Source: Parietaria judaica
Lineage: Eukaryota; Streptophyta; Magnoliopsida; Rosales; Urticaceae
Length of the DNA: 64,000 nucleotides
Assembly: GCA_954871525.1 (NCBI GenBank)
Contig: OX940870.1
Span: forward strand, 29,378,555 to 29,442,554
Direction: 5' to 3'
A program made the position numbers and the translations under genes. Each line of letters begins with the position of its first letter. The stretch's first letter is position 1. Below, piece by piece: positions 1 through 13,300 of the stretch. The notes beneath the pieces were generated by a model, which made no database searches, was not told the DNA's origin, and worked only from the letters and a program-made list of their open reading frames with translations.

Positions 1-1287
1 AGCTCCTCTCCGACATGTGCGAGCAGAATTTGGCGCCGAATCTGCCGTACGTGAAGTCGCTGTTTCTGGGCTGGTTTGAGCCGCTGAAGAACGCCATTAT
101 CGCCGACCGTGAGTCGTGTGCGAAGATAAAAAACAAGCCTGCGTACGCGCCGTACTTCGACCAGTTGCCCGCAGACATGGCGGCGGTGATCACGATGCAT
201 ACGTTGATGGCGATGCTGATGACCAACGCCGGGGCCGTTGGCTCTGTGAGGGTGATCCAAGCCGCTAGCGGCATTGGTGAAGCGTATGAACACGAGGTGT
301 GTTGGATCAGAGGCTCTCTTCGTAACTTTATCTTCTTTACTTGCCATTTTCTAGCAATGTACTATGGCAAAAGGCTGCAGTTTTGAGTTAGTGTATGTGT
401 TAGAGTTAGGTCCTGAGTTCGGTACCTATCTTTGGTGCTTCCGTTGAGAGCCGGTTCGTGGCGAAAGAGCGCGAGGGCGGTCTGGGGCTTGTAAGGTCCG
501 GAGTGAAGCCGTCCCATGGAGGAAAATGGCTACCTAGTACTGAGAAGAGTCCGACGTGAAAGCCGTCCGCTTCGGGCTTGTTAAGGGTTGTAGAATGATA
601 CTAGCTACAGGAGTAGTACTTAAATGGAAGCTAAACCTCTCTGAACTAGCTTTTGTGGAGGATTGAGGATCTTGACTTGTGTGTCTGACTTAGGTTCTAG
701 AGGGAGTATTCTATGGCATGTCAAGGTTGCCGGCGTTTCGGGTTTTGAGGGCTCGGGTTGCTGACATATCTGTTAATCTTATTATTTAACACTCGTTGAC
801 AGACGATTTTGCTCACTGGATATAGTGATCTCGTATGTCAGGTGAGGCTGCAGAAGTTTCTCGCGACTTCGAAGAAAACAAAAACAGAGAGGAATGCAGC
901 GGAAGCCAGTCTGGAGGAGTCGTCGGCAAGCAAAAGGCAAGAGATGGCAAGAAAGAAAGTCAACGAATTGATGAAGAAGCAGAAGGTTCGGGAACTAAGG
1001 AAGATAGTGAAGCAGCACGATGATTCAAAGCCATGGGGTCAAGAAGTACACGTTAAGGTTAGTATTGCCTTTAATATAATATGGCGATTCTTTTTGTTTT
1101 GTCTTTTTTCAAACTCGACTTCGCATTTGTTGCAGCTCGGGTCTCGATTGATACAGTTGTTTATAGAATCAGCCTATATTCAACCGCCAGTTGATCAACT
1201 CGGTGACAGTCCGCCGGATATACGCCCTGCTTTTCTACACAGTCTAAAAACCATTACTAAAGAAGCACAGTAACATATCACAGCCCT

Positions 1288-1322
<35 letters not shown>

Positions 1323-4300
1323 GTACCCATAAGATTTATGTGTGTTTCATTCCATCAGGAAGACCTCAAAGAGATACGGGGTTATTGAATGTGACCCAAT
1401 TGTTCAAAGAGGCTTGGAGAAAACAGTACGTGGATTTAAGTGGCCTGTCTCACTAGCTGTCGTTTACGTTGAATTTTTCCTTGAAAATTGTGAGCTCTCC
1501 CAACAAATTCATGTGTAGAAAGCCATGAAATAATAACTTCTGTTTCCACAGGCTAGGCACATGGTCATCCCTTACATGCCAATGCTAGTGCCGCCTCAAA
1601 ACTGGATAGCGTAAGGTTCTTGCATCCTTTTAGTCATAGATGTTCTTTCTCACCTTGTTCATCAGGTCATCGTTTTTTGAAAAAAAATGGGTATCTTTCT
1701 TGGATCGTATTTATTTTGCTCTTACGTTTATTCTTTGATTCTTATTTGGCAGATACGACAAAGGAGCCTATTTGTTCTTGCCATCGTATCTAATGCGGAC
1801 ACATGGGGCGAAACGACAACGTGAAGTAGTTAAAAGAACTCCTAGGATTCAACTTAAACCTGTCTTTGAGGTTGAATTGAAACCTGTTTGAATTTATTAC
1901 TGCATCTTTTGTAGCTCTAGTTCTTCTGTTGTTGATTGTTTTGGCATTTTATTTGAAACACATTGCCCAGTAAGGGGTTAAGCTTTCTGTTCATGGCTCC
2001 CTATGTTTGCAACTTTATGAGGTCTCTGACAAATCTGTGGCTTCTGTGTACTTATAGGCCTTGGATACTCTAGGGAGTACGAAATGGAGGGTGAATAAAA
2101 GGGTGCTTTCTGTTGTGGACAGAATGTGGTCGTGTGGCGGCTCTCTTGCTGGATTAGTTGGCCGTAAAGATGTAGGTTCCGTATTTTTTTCTTCAGTTTC
2201 CTGTCTACCTAATGATGCTTAGGCACATGGGTGCAAGTCTTACACTGGAAATTGGTTCACCACAAAACCGAATAACTGGAATATTCGTTTTTCTAAACTG
2301 AATTATCCATCTGTCCTTCCAAACAGGTTCCCCTGCCACCCAAACCTGACACCGAAGATGAATCAGAAATTCGCAAATGGAAGTGGAAAATGAAATCTGC
2401 TAAAAAGGAGAACAATGAGATGCACTCACAGCGCTGTGATGTTGAACTCAAACTCGCTGTAATAAACTCTTCTTCATTCGGTTCCTAATATTTTATAGAA
2501 TTGTTTTATTACTTGTTTAATTTCAGCTATACCAGTTAATTTATTTTTGTTAGTTCATTTGTTACTTCTGAGCTGTATCTAGGCCTTACCTAGGTTGTAA
2601 TTCTGAGTTGGGATTTGATTGAAATAAGGTTGCACGAAAGATGAAGGGTGAGGAAGGGTTCTACTATCCACACAACGTTGATTTTCGTGGACGAGCTTAC
2701 CCATTGCACCCTTACTTGAACCATTTGGGCTCTGATCTGTGCCGAGGCATCTTGGAATTTTCCGAGGGACGGCCACTGGGAAAATCTGGATTAAGATGGT
2801 TGAAGATTCATTTGGCTAATGTATATGCGGGTGGTGTGGATAAGCTATCTTACGAGGGAAGAGTAGCATTCACTGAGAACCACATGGAAGGTATATTTGA
2901 CGCAGCAGATAGGCCTCTTGAAGGAAACCGGTGGTGGCTTGAGGCGGAGGATCCAGTTCAGTGTTTGGCTACTTGTATTAACCTCGCAGAAGCGTTGAGA
3001 AGCCCTAATCCGGAGACTACACTTTCTCATATGCCTGTCCACATGGTACTACTTTTTCTTCCCCATCCGTGATTGCATTATTCATTCATTTTTGAAAGCC
3101 AACTATATCTAATTCCAAATAATTTTTTCTTAAATGGTCAAGTTTGCCGGAATTTCATCTTTTTTTTTTTTTTGTGTTTTTGAATTTGCAAGGATGGTTC
3201 GTGTAATGGCTTACAACATTATGCTGCCTTGGGAAGGGACAAGGTAAATGACCTCTCTTAAGTACTTGTAAAAAGACAAACCTTTTACTTTTTCTTAAGA
3301 GCTTTCAAAGATAAATTATGTTCGGCATATAATCTATTGAATATATCACATGTGAAAATGTGCAGCCAACTAAAGCTTATAGCAAAGTAGCTGTTTACTT
3401 TATAACGGCGATTTCAATATTCGTGAAATTTACGGCTCCTGATTTCTTTTTCCAGCTGGGAGCAGCGACGGTGAATCTTGTTGCAGGAGAGAAACCTGCT
3501 GACGTTTACACGGGTATTGCTTCCAGGTAAAAAGAAATTGCACTGGATTGTTATATCGAAAAATTAATATATTTCCAAGATATGTATTCTGGTTTCCTTG
3601 CTGGAGCTTTATAACAATCCAGGTGTTTAATCTGATAATTAGTCTTATCTACATTTAAAACATTAGATTCAGTGCCACACTACCACTAATGTCATTTTCA
3701 CATAAATTATGTGAATTGTAACAGCAAGTAATGGTCCAATTAATATAGGCCGCAGTAGAGACTGTTTGTATGATGCTGGTGATTATATTATTTATAATTT
3801 AAAGTTATTCAGGAATCCTATCGCATACGAAAGCACATTGGTATTCTTAAACCAAAAATTTGTCCAAACATGAATAATATAATTGATTTAAATAACTTTG
3901 CAGAGTTCTTGATATCATGCGCGAGGATGCACGTGATGATCCTGTAACCAATCCTAACTCAGTGTTCGCCAGAAGTCTGATCAATCAGGTGAATTTTGCT
4001 TCTTAGCTCTGTCTATTGGTTAAGGGATAGCGTTTATCATATGATTAATAAATGATAGCAGAACTAAATGATAACAGAACTTAATCAGATCATGTAAGTC
4101 TTTTTTTGTTCTCTATATCCAACTAAAAACAGCATGACACAATTTTCAATTATAGTAGTACGCGAAGTTTCTTTAGCTATATATTGCTAATTTTAAAATA
4201 TTATTATTCACAGGTTGACCGTAAATTGGTAAAGCAGACGGTGATGACTTCTGTGTATGGTGTTACGTACATCGGTGCACGTGATCAAATAAAAAAGAGG

Positions 4301-6556
4301 TTGAAGGAGCGAAATGTTATTGCAGATGCAGAAATATTTCCTGCAGCTTGTTATACTGCAAAAGTGAGTATGGGAGAAATGTCTAAAGCTAGGGAATTAC
4401 TTGTAAACAGTAATTGTACTTGATTACTCGTTGCAATTACAGCTGATTCGGTAATTTATATATCTATAGGAATTAGTTAGGGCTAATAATTATTAGTAGC
4501 CAATTATGTCGTATAAGGTGTAATCCAATCATCGATTATGATGTCAGATATCACCACCCCAAAACCTAAAAGATGAGCTGAGTTTCTGATTGCATCTACG
4601 GTACTTTGTACTTCTGATTTTTAATCATTTTCTACATGACCAGATTACCCTGATGGCATTAGGAGAGATGTTTGAAGCTGCAAGAAATATTATGGAATGG
4701 CTTGGCACGTGTGCAAAGGTACGTCTTGCTCATTAGAAAATTAGATATATTTTAGTACACATGTTGTATAGGCTGAAATGTAACTATAAATTTTGAATGA
4801 ATAGATAATTGCAACGAAGAATCAAGCAGTGCAGTGGACAACTCCACTTGGACTTCCTGTAGTACAACCCTATCGGCAATTAGGCCGGCATCTAGTAATA
4901 TTCTAGCTTTAACTTCCAGTCTTAACACTGTTTTTCCTTCTGAATTTATACTCATTTAGCGCTGGTTAACTCCTTGTCTTCAGGTTAAAACTTCCCTTCA
5001 GGTCTTGACATTACGGAGAGAAACAGACAAGGTAACTTTTCTCAGCCATATTGTTTTAAAGCAATGTTATTCAGATTTCAGACAAGGCAACTACATTCGA
5101 TTATTGCTTCGTATTGTTTTCTTCATAAAAAAGGAGGGGTAGAAGTTTTGATCGCCCTGGTTGTCGGTTTCCTTGCCCGGCTTTAGTATTTTACTTATTT
5201 GTAATCCATTTATTATAGTTTTATATTTTACGGTTTTATTTCAGTTTTAAATCATATATTATTTGAAGTTTTAATTTTATTGATGTATATTTTGTTTTTT
5301 TGCTTGTAAACATTTTATAAATCAATGTAAAAAATTAGAATTCTACATATAAATAACAAATTCAAAAACTTTCCAAAACCTGGGCTGACCTCGTTTTCAT
5401 TCTGGTCAAGCATTTGACTGTTCTGAAACCATTCCCTTTCACCCACAGTTAAAAGATATAAATGCTTGATATGGTACCGGTCAATTACTGAAGAAAATTA
5501 TCTCTTTTTTTTTTTTTTTATACTGATTGAACTCTTGATTGGGTTTTAAAGGTATTGGCTAAACGACAAAGAACAGCCTTCCCGCCAAATTTTGTTCACT
5601 CTCTTGATGGTTCGCATATGATGATGACCGCGGTTGCCTGCAAAAGAGCAGGCTTGAACTTTGCAGGTTTGTCTCAGTTCTCCCCTCTTATCCAATGGCT
5701 GACTTTTTCACTATCTTCTATCCAATAGTAACAAAAGCTATGGTTTTCTGCAGGAGTCCATGATTCGTATTGGACCCACGCTTGTGACGTTGACCAAATG
5801 AATAGAATTCTGAGGGAGAAGTTTGTTGAACTCTACGAGGCACCGATATTGGAGGATGTAAGCTTCTTAATCGAAAATATAGATGCATTTTACGGGGCTG
5901 CATTCGGTTCACAATAATCTCCTTATTTTACTGGTTTTCGAAAACTGTACAAAAGCATACTATATTTTTTTATCAAGAGAATCATTTAAAGCTGCCCTTT
6001 AACTTATATAAACTTCTTTTTAACACTTTTCCCTCTGAAGTTATAAATTCAAACAGTTTCCCACCTGACTTCCGCACATTACGTAACTTCCGTCAATTTT
6101 GAGTCTTTTTAATGCGCATATTTATTATTTAGTGGACAATCTGGCATTTTAGATGATAATTGATGAACTTATGCATCTATGTCCCTTGAACTTGTTGAAA
6201 ATAGGCAATTGTTAGGGAGCATATCTGCAAAAGTTCATCAATTATCATGTGCATTGCATCTGACTCAAATTTGGCGGAAACTATGGAGAATTTGCTAGAG
6301 TTTAGGAGTTGGAAAAAAATTGGTAATAGAAAAGTTCAAGAGAAACTGAGATGTTCTGGGGAATGGCTCTATAATTACATCGACGATGTCGTGATTGAAT
6401 GCAAGACTCGTAATGACTTCTTTTTTTTTTCATTTTTTTTTTCAGTTGTTGCGGAGCTTTGAAGAGTCTTTTCCAGATTTGAAGTTCCCTCCCTTACCGG
6501 TCCGGGGAGACTTTGTTCTCAAAGAGGTTCTGGATTCTCCGTATTTTTTCAACTAG
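1..6556 (+). CDS. RPOT: Phage-type (T7-like) organelle DNA-directed RNA polymerase, 5'-truncated by window edge
   Basis: Nuclear-encoded single-subunit RNA polymerase that transcribes mitochondrial and/or plastid genes. Nineteen exons are visible: 1-296, 842-1057, 1136-1269, 1359-1425, 1552-1610, 1753-1870, 2058-2171, 2327-2458, 2629-3045, 3193-3243, 3456-3526, 3904-3988, 4214-4363, 4644-4718, 4805-4894, 4984-5031, 5552-5666, 5754-5857, 6446-6556. All phases match and give 816 residues ending in SPYFFN and TAG; plant RPOTs have roughly 1000, so the transit peptide and start lie upstream. Polymerase motifs: DFRGRAYP (about residue 396), catalytic-Asp motif [17 protein letters not shown] (518), motif [15 protein letters not shown] (589) and motif C HDS (748). 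Met replaces the Gln that I recall just before motif A in relatives. The stretch LTLRRETDK resembles mitochondrial-type RPOTm more than plastid RPOTp; this is from memory, so the subtype is unsettled. No break was seen. Confidence 0.93.
6154..6247. repeat. 17-bp perfect inverted repeat in last RPOT intron
   Basis: Inside the 588-bp final RPOT intron, 6154-6170 (TGATAATTGATGAACTT) is the exact reverse complement of 6231-6247, with a 60-bp loop. The AT-rich surroundings suggest a MITE relic. No terminal duplication was identified. Confidence 0.6.
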
Positions 6557-7109
6557 CGGGACATGGAGTGCCCTTTTGTTTGACTTTACCAATTGAGCAC
6601 CGCCATAGCTACCGTCCTTTCACACGAGCTGCAAAATCTCCCGTCAAGAAACGATGTGATTGGTTGCTTGCAACACTCCTGTCTCTACAATGTACATAAA
6701 TATTTTTGCCCAAGACATGTCATCTCGGCGGCTCAAGATTCGGCGTCGGGTTACATGGCTACAAGGATATGCTACGTTTTCCCGAGTCCGCTATTTTTTG
6801 AAGGATTGGAGGAGGAAATTGGCGTAAAGGTCAGAGGTCAAAGCCGAAACCGTCGAGAGCATAGTAAAATAGGAAAAAGGGAGTGGTTCACAGAGGTCAA
6901 TTGATCTTATTGATTTATTTATGGCATGTTGAAAATGTCTGAGAATAATATTAATTTTTATCGTTAGGGTAGTAAAGAAAGCAGAAAAAGATCTCTCTGC
7001 TATACATATATTTATTGTATCTGTAGCTTAATTTTGTCATAATAAATGCCATATGCTAATTTCAAGAATTCCGAATCAAAATTATACCATTAATTCATTT
7101 TTTATATTT

Positions 7110-7154
7110 GTCTACTTGATTGTTTTTTTTAAATACAAAGTCTACTTGATTGTT
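7110..7154. repeat. 15-bp direct duplication flanking a T-run insert
   Basis: GTCTACTTGATTGTT occurs at 7110-7124 and 7140-7154. The two copies bracket TTTTTTAAATACAAA. This is the same architecture as the insertions at 21.2-21.8 kb. Confidence 0.75.
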
Positions 7155-8648
7155 AAAAGGTAAAAAAATAAAATTATTTGCGGCAAAAATATGTGACATT
7201 CAAGTTAATTGTTCTGGCGTTTTTCCCAAAAAAAATAAAAAAAATGAATTGTCTTTCAGGGTGAGTACCGTGAATATTATTTCAAGATAGGATGAAAATT
7301 TTAACATTTAAGGTTTATGGTTTATGGCACACACTAGGGCTGAAACCAGAACCGGGACAAAACCGGGAATCGAGTACAAAATTTTCACCCCTAGCACACA
7401 CATACTGATACAAGTGATCATTATAAAAATTGTCACTATATAAATATCTATGAATTAAAATTCGTACCATATATAAAAGTTCTAGGGTGTAAACGAATTG
7501 AAGGCAATGATAAAATAGTGTATCTTTTTTTTTTTCATACTTAAAATGTAAATTGCAAGACGAAGTTAGGATATCATACAATAGGGCCTTAACTTTGTAA
7601 TTATATCTCTATTTAGCTTCACTTTGTTAAGCGAATTGCTCTGTTCTTATTTGGTCCTTTTGTCATATTTGTGGTGTACGTGTTATGAAAATTTATTTAC
7701 AGTTAGTTAAATATTTCTTTGTGTGTCTGGGAGAATAATCTTATTTGAGTTTTCACTGAGATTCATACCATTTTCGAATAATATTTTGTTTCTTGGCAGA
7801 GGGGGTATTGGAGGGATGTTTTTTTAATGAAATCTCAACCAAGGTCTTTTAGCAAATTCTTTCTATAGATATATAAATACAAAGTCAATTGCGGCAAAAA
7901 TACCCATTTGGCCATATTCACTGGTAGATACCCAACTTCAATAAATGTAGGCAAAAGTACTTAATGCCACACTTTTTTTGCCGACCAACTAACGCCGTTA
8001 GATACCTGCCTACGTGGCCATTAGGCTATCTCATGTGGCGTGCCATGTGGCCAAAGGTTGGGTACTTTCGTCGCCACATGACATTTTTATTAATTTCTTA
8101 TTTTTTTTCTTTTCCGTTGGCCCTCGTGTTTTAATTTTTTTTACATATATCAAACATAATCAATTAATTTTTTTTATAAAATATATATTTATAGAAAGAA
8201 TATGTTTTAATTTGTTTAAATAATCAAATAATTCCTTCAAAAATATTAGTTTTATTTACTTTAAAAATTTATTTTTTCTTTCTCGTGGCACATATTTTAG
8301 TTTTTTTTTACATATGTCAAATATAATCAAATAATTGTATAAAATATGTATTTATAAGAAAATAAATTACTCCTATAAATACATATTTTTTAGAAGAAAA
8401 ATAATTTTTTTTTGTTTATTTATTTATAAAAATGATGTTTGTGAGGAATTAGCGTAAGATTATTTTCCCATTAAAATTTATGGAATTACAAAAATTTAAC
8501 AACTTTGGAATTAATGATATGGTCTATTTTCCGCTTAACACGAATATAAAATTCCTCATCATATATATACATTCCGAATATTGTTTTTCTATACACAAAT
8601 TTAGTTTTAGGGCATAAAATCGGATGTATTCTTTTTTTCTGAGGTATT

Positions 8649-8742
8649 GGTTTTAAAAACTGATCCGACCTATCTATGGCACCTCAGTATATTCGAATGA
8701 GCTGAATGATTCGATGGTTGGGTCTGATCAGTTTTTAAACTC
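8649..8742. repeat. Hairpin with ~22-nt arms
   Basis: The arm at 8649-8670 pairs with 8720-8742, with roughly three mismatches and a loop of about 50 bases. The shared core is TTTAAAAACTGATC. It could be a MITE relic or a small-RNA precursor; no known miRNA sequence was recognised. Confidence 0.4.
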
Positions 8743-9310
8743 GATAAATAGAAAAGCGTAAGAGCGAGACTGGAGTTAGTCTCACCTCTTGCAATCTCAG
8801 ATAACTTCTTAACGGTTTCTGATTGGTTGTCGGCGGTCATCCTCTCATATCCTCTTTGATGTCACACTACTTTGAGATTCGAACTCTGCACTTCCTTTGG
8901 CTCACTACTTCGAGAGTACCACTTATCGTTCTCTCTCACTCAACAGTTCTCGATTAATTTTTGTTAGAGTGCGGTTTTTCTAATTATTGATTAGGGCTTT
9001 CCAATAAGGATTTAACTAAATTTTTAGCTTGATAAAAGTGTGATGTTTAGGCTCAAAATTTAATTGTGATGACGTGAAGATAGACGAACACCGAGAGAAT
9101 GAAAAAAATCTTTGAAAATATTTCGTAGTACGAGTTATACTTTTTTATAATACATTAATTTTTAATGGAATTACTAGTATATAATAAAAACAAATACATC
9201 ACAAATTAACATTAATTTTCTGAGGATTTTCGAAATGCCAAGCTCAACTCTAAAAATTTGGAGCATAAGAATTGTGTTTGACATGGTTTGAATTTTGAAA
9301 TCCTCACGAA

Positions 9311-9313
<3 letters not shown>

Positions 9314-9354
<41 letters not shown>
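9314..9354. repeat. (TA)n microsatellite
   Basis: Uninterrupted TA dinucleotide run of about 20 units in intergenic DNA. Similar runs occur near 1303-1322, 32993-33035, 60870-60901, 61064-61094 and 61295-61310. Confidence 0.9.
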
Positions 9355-9360
<6 letters not shown>

Positions 9361-10337
9361 CATATTGCTATTTTTTAGACCGAGTAAAATCACTAGTCAA
9401 CCTTAAAAAAAATAATTTTAATGTCTATGAAAAAAAAAATAGAAAAAAGATGACCTGTTCTTTTCTCAAATCCAAAATTTCACCTAACATCAAGCACTAA
9501 GGTATTTTGGCCACCCTAATCATATTGCTTGACTTTGCGCTCTCTAGTATAAGACCTTTTCTCTCTTTCTATTAGAGGCTTCACATCTAACTACAGAAAA
9601 ATCTACCAAAACTGAAGCAGATAACGAATTTATCAAAAGTAAAACAGACAAAAACAAAAATTATGAACCAACACACACCAGAAAAAAAAAAAAAAAGCAT
9701 AAAAAATAATTACGGTAAAAGTACCAAAACTTTGGTCTACTAGGTGAAGACTAGAAGTAAAATATAGCGGTAAAAGTATCGAAAATAGGGAAAATTGGTC
9801 GACTGGCATGACATTCTACTGGATGTCACATGGCAATTGACCAAAATGTGTTAAAAATCTTAAACGAAAAGTATGGTTCAGCCCAATTTTCCCGACTTTC
9901 GTTACTTATGCGCTGTTTTTTCACTTTAGGGACATGCTGCCGCCTGCCAGTTAACCAAAGTTTAGGTACTTATGCTGCGATTATCCCAATATATAATAAT
10001 ATAAAAAATAAAGGAGTTGCCCACTTGAGATCAATGTCATTGGAGTTTACTAATCAAAATTTCCAATCCATGAGGCTTACTTAATCAAAATTAAATTAAA
10101 TTAAATTAAAAGGAAACATCAAATAGTGAAATCTTTATTAGTTTATTATATATGACCAAGTCTTGTTTTTAGCTATGCCATTAATGAAGGGTCCTTCACC
10201 AAGAGAACTAGAATTGAGATCGACTTGCTCAAACTTTGCCGTACAAAACAGCTTTCCATGAATGGGAAGATCGTTTTCCGCGAAGAAGCCGAGATCACCG
10301 GCGGAACGCGAAAGATTGAATGTAGTTTTGCGTTCTG

Positions 10338-13300
10338 ATGATGTCGTTTGAATCAAGACTGAGTGGCTCCTTGTCGTTGCAAGATTCCGGGAGCGCTCAC
10401 ACCGGTGAGACCAGCGTGCCCAGCGGCACCAAATGGATTTCCGTATGAACTTCTCACAAGCTTGTTCAACAATTCATTTACAGAAAATCGTCTTACTTGT
10501 TGCTCAAGTTTTCTTTGAGTAGTGAAGATTGGCTAATTCTTTTTCCTTCACAGCGCAAGGAAGATGCAACATTGGTATCAAGCCTCGCAGACGCCTTGCT
10601 GGCTTCGATTTCCGAGATCACGGTCTCAGTTTCACACATCGAGGTCGAACAAGAGAACTTTGCTGAGATCGGGTGCTACTTTTACCGAGCTTCCATGGCC
10701 GTGATGGAGCTGAGGACCACAGAAAACACCCCACCAAACGCGGTGGAGATTCTTCAGTCTCTATCGAAAAGCGTTGCATTGGCCAATGGCCTAATTCAGG
10801 GGCTAAAGGGCAACAGGCCCGTCAAGGGCTACGAGCTCAGAGCAATTGTTTCACAGCTCGAAAGGGTGATCAGAGACGTGGGTGATGAGCTGAGCTCAAT
10901 TCCGTCCTCTGCTTTCAAGGACGAAGAGTACGCTGAGGTGGCGATCCGGTCTCTTCTTGGGGAGATGCTGAACTCCAGCTTCGACGTCAAAGCGGATTTA
11001 GATAACGAGAAGCCAAACCAAGAAAACGTGTCGATTGAAGCAGACCTCTACTCAGTTGACGTTGACTTTTCGCAGGAGAATCCATACTTTTTCTCGCATC
11101 CTTCGAGTTCAAACCTCCACAGAAGCAGCAGGAGTAGCTCTAGCAAATTGAACCATGGAAGTGAGAGCAGGTCTTTGACAATTATGCCCCAAGTGGCACA
11201 GCACATAGAGCTTCACTACAAGACGTTTTACTGTCCGTTGACGAGGCAGCTCATGGAGGATCCCGTCACCATTGAAACCGGGGTGACTTACGAAAAAGAA
11301 GCGATTAGAGAGTGGTTCGAAGAACGAGCTCATCTAGAGGAAGTTTTCTGTCCTTTTTCGGGCCGGAAATTGGGTCATCGAGTCTATAATCCAAACTTGG
11401 CTCTCAAGTCAACTATAGAGGAGTGGAAGGAGAGGAACGACCTAGCCCGGATCAAGGTTGACCGGGCTGCGTTGACTCTCGCTAGCTCGGAGAACATGGT
11501 CTTCGAAGCGGTCAAAGATATTCAGGGCATCTGTGCGAGTAATCACCGCAAGAAGGTACAGGTTCGGAATGCCGGAATGCTGCCTGTGCTTGCCAAGACT
11601 CTCGATTACAAGAACCAAGATGTCAGATGCGCGGTTTTGGAGCTTCTCAGGCATTTGGTAGAGGATGATGAAGAAAGCAAGGTTCTAATTGATCTCTTAA
11701 ATTTTTGTACACTTTTAAGTATAGTAGCATTGTTATTTCTTTTTCTCATTTTCGTGATTTTCTTGCAGGAAATGGTAGCCGAGGACTTGGATTTTACGGC
11801 GCTAATAACAATGTTTTCGAGTAAATACGAGCCTGTAAGGCATGCCTCATTGCTGCTGATGCTTGAGCTTTCAAAGTGTAAATCTTTGTGTGAAAAAATA
11901 GGATCAGTAAATGGAGCAGTTCTGGTGCTGATCACTATAAAATATAAGCTTTCTGTCGATCAATTTGCCTCGGAAAAAGCGAGCGAAATGCTGGAGAACT
12001 TGGAGCATTCGCCGGATAACATCAAACGCATGGCTGAAAATGGTTACTTGGAACCCCTTTTGTCAAATCTCGTAGAAGGTAATTTCAAAACAAGTTCAGT
12101 GTTTTTTAGTAAAACAATCAACTAGGAGCAATACCGAAAACGGGTTACTGCTTTCTACAGATACCGGCGTTTGGTCCACCCTAGAAACCGGTTACCGGTT
12201 TAATTAATTTTTTTAGTTCTTTTTATATTAGCTTTAGGTTAATTTGAAGTATGGACAGCCGAAAGAAAATGTTATATTGATTTTGAAATTTTTTATATCT
12301 TGAAAATCGTCTTTATACCGGAACCTGTTTAAGAACCAGTTGCCGAATAACTGGACCGGACAGACTTCAACAAGAAATTTAACTTTCTCTCTTTGATGGC
12401 TCAGGCTGCGAAGAGATCAAGGCTGAAATGGCAAGCTATCTCGGGGAAATCATACTCGGACATGACAGCAGAACCTACGTGGCCGAGAGGGCTTCCCCGA
12501 CCCTAGTCACGATGGTGAGAGCGGGAAATGTTCTGACTCGGGGAGCAGCGTTCAAGGCCTTGGCTCAGATCTCTCTACATCATCCTAACGCCAAAGTGCT
12601 CACCGAGGCCGGGATTGTTCAAATCATGTCCGACGAGATGTTCACGCGCCGAATCCACGACGAGCTGGTGAACTCGAAGATCGAAGCAGCTGCGATCCTG
12701 GCCAACATTTTCGAATCCGGGCTCGAGTTCGAGAATCTTCAAGTCAGCTCTCGAGGCCACACCATGATCTCCAACTATTTCGTGTACAACATAATCGATA
12801 TGCTCAAGAACTCAACCCCGGACGAGCTCAACATAAACTTGATCAGGATCCTCTTGTGCCTCGCGAAAACTCCGAAATCAATGGCCGGAATGGTCTCGGT
12901 AGTAAAAGAATCCGACGCAAGCTACATTCTCATCGAGCTCATATACAATCACGACGAAGAGCTCGCCATCGCAGCGATGAAGCTTCTCATAGAGCTATCC
13001 CCTCAGATCGGCCACACGCTATCCGAAAAGCTCTGCAAAACCCGAGGCCTACCGGAGAGCTTGATCCAGAGCCCGAGGGAGCTAACACGTGTCACCGAGA
13101 AGCAGGCCGTCTCGGCGAATTTCCTGGCAAAGCTCCCCCACCAAAACCTAACACTCAACCTAGCTCTTCTCTTCAAGAACACGGTGCCTGCGATTCTGCA
13201 AACTATTAACCAGATTCAGCGGAAGGGCGCGAGATCGAACCGGCAAACAAGCAGTTACTTGGAAGGCATGGTCGGGATCCTGGTCAGATTCACGACGACG

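Larger units (their letters stand above)
6557..10337. other. Intergenic: AT-rich, no gene recognised
   Basis: Spacer between RPOT and the U-box gene. It contains short decayed repeats, including stretches around 7890-8090 and 9710-9980 with the wording typical of old Mutator-like MITEs. It also holds a 15-bp duplication at 7110/7140, a hairpin at 8649-8742, a TA microsatellite, and an ATTAA-type run near 10090. Open frames here are short and show no family resemblance. The first ~200 bases should contain the RPOT 3' UTR. Confidence 0.6.

Noticed and set aside
6593..6904. 103-codon frame downstream of RPOT
   Set aside because: In the expected 3' UTR; no domain, splice context or family resemblance.
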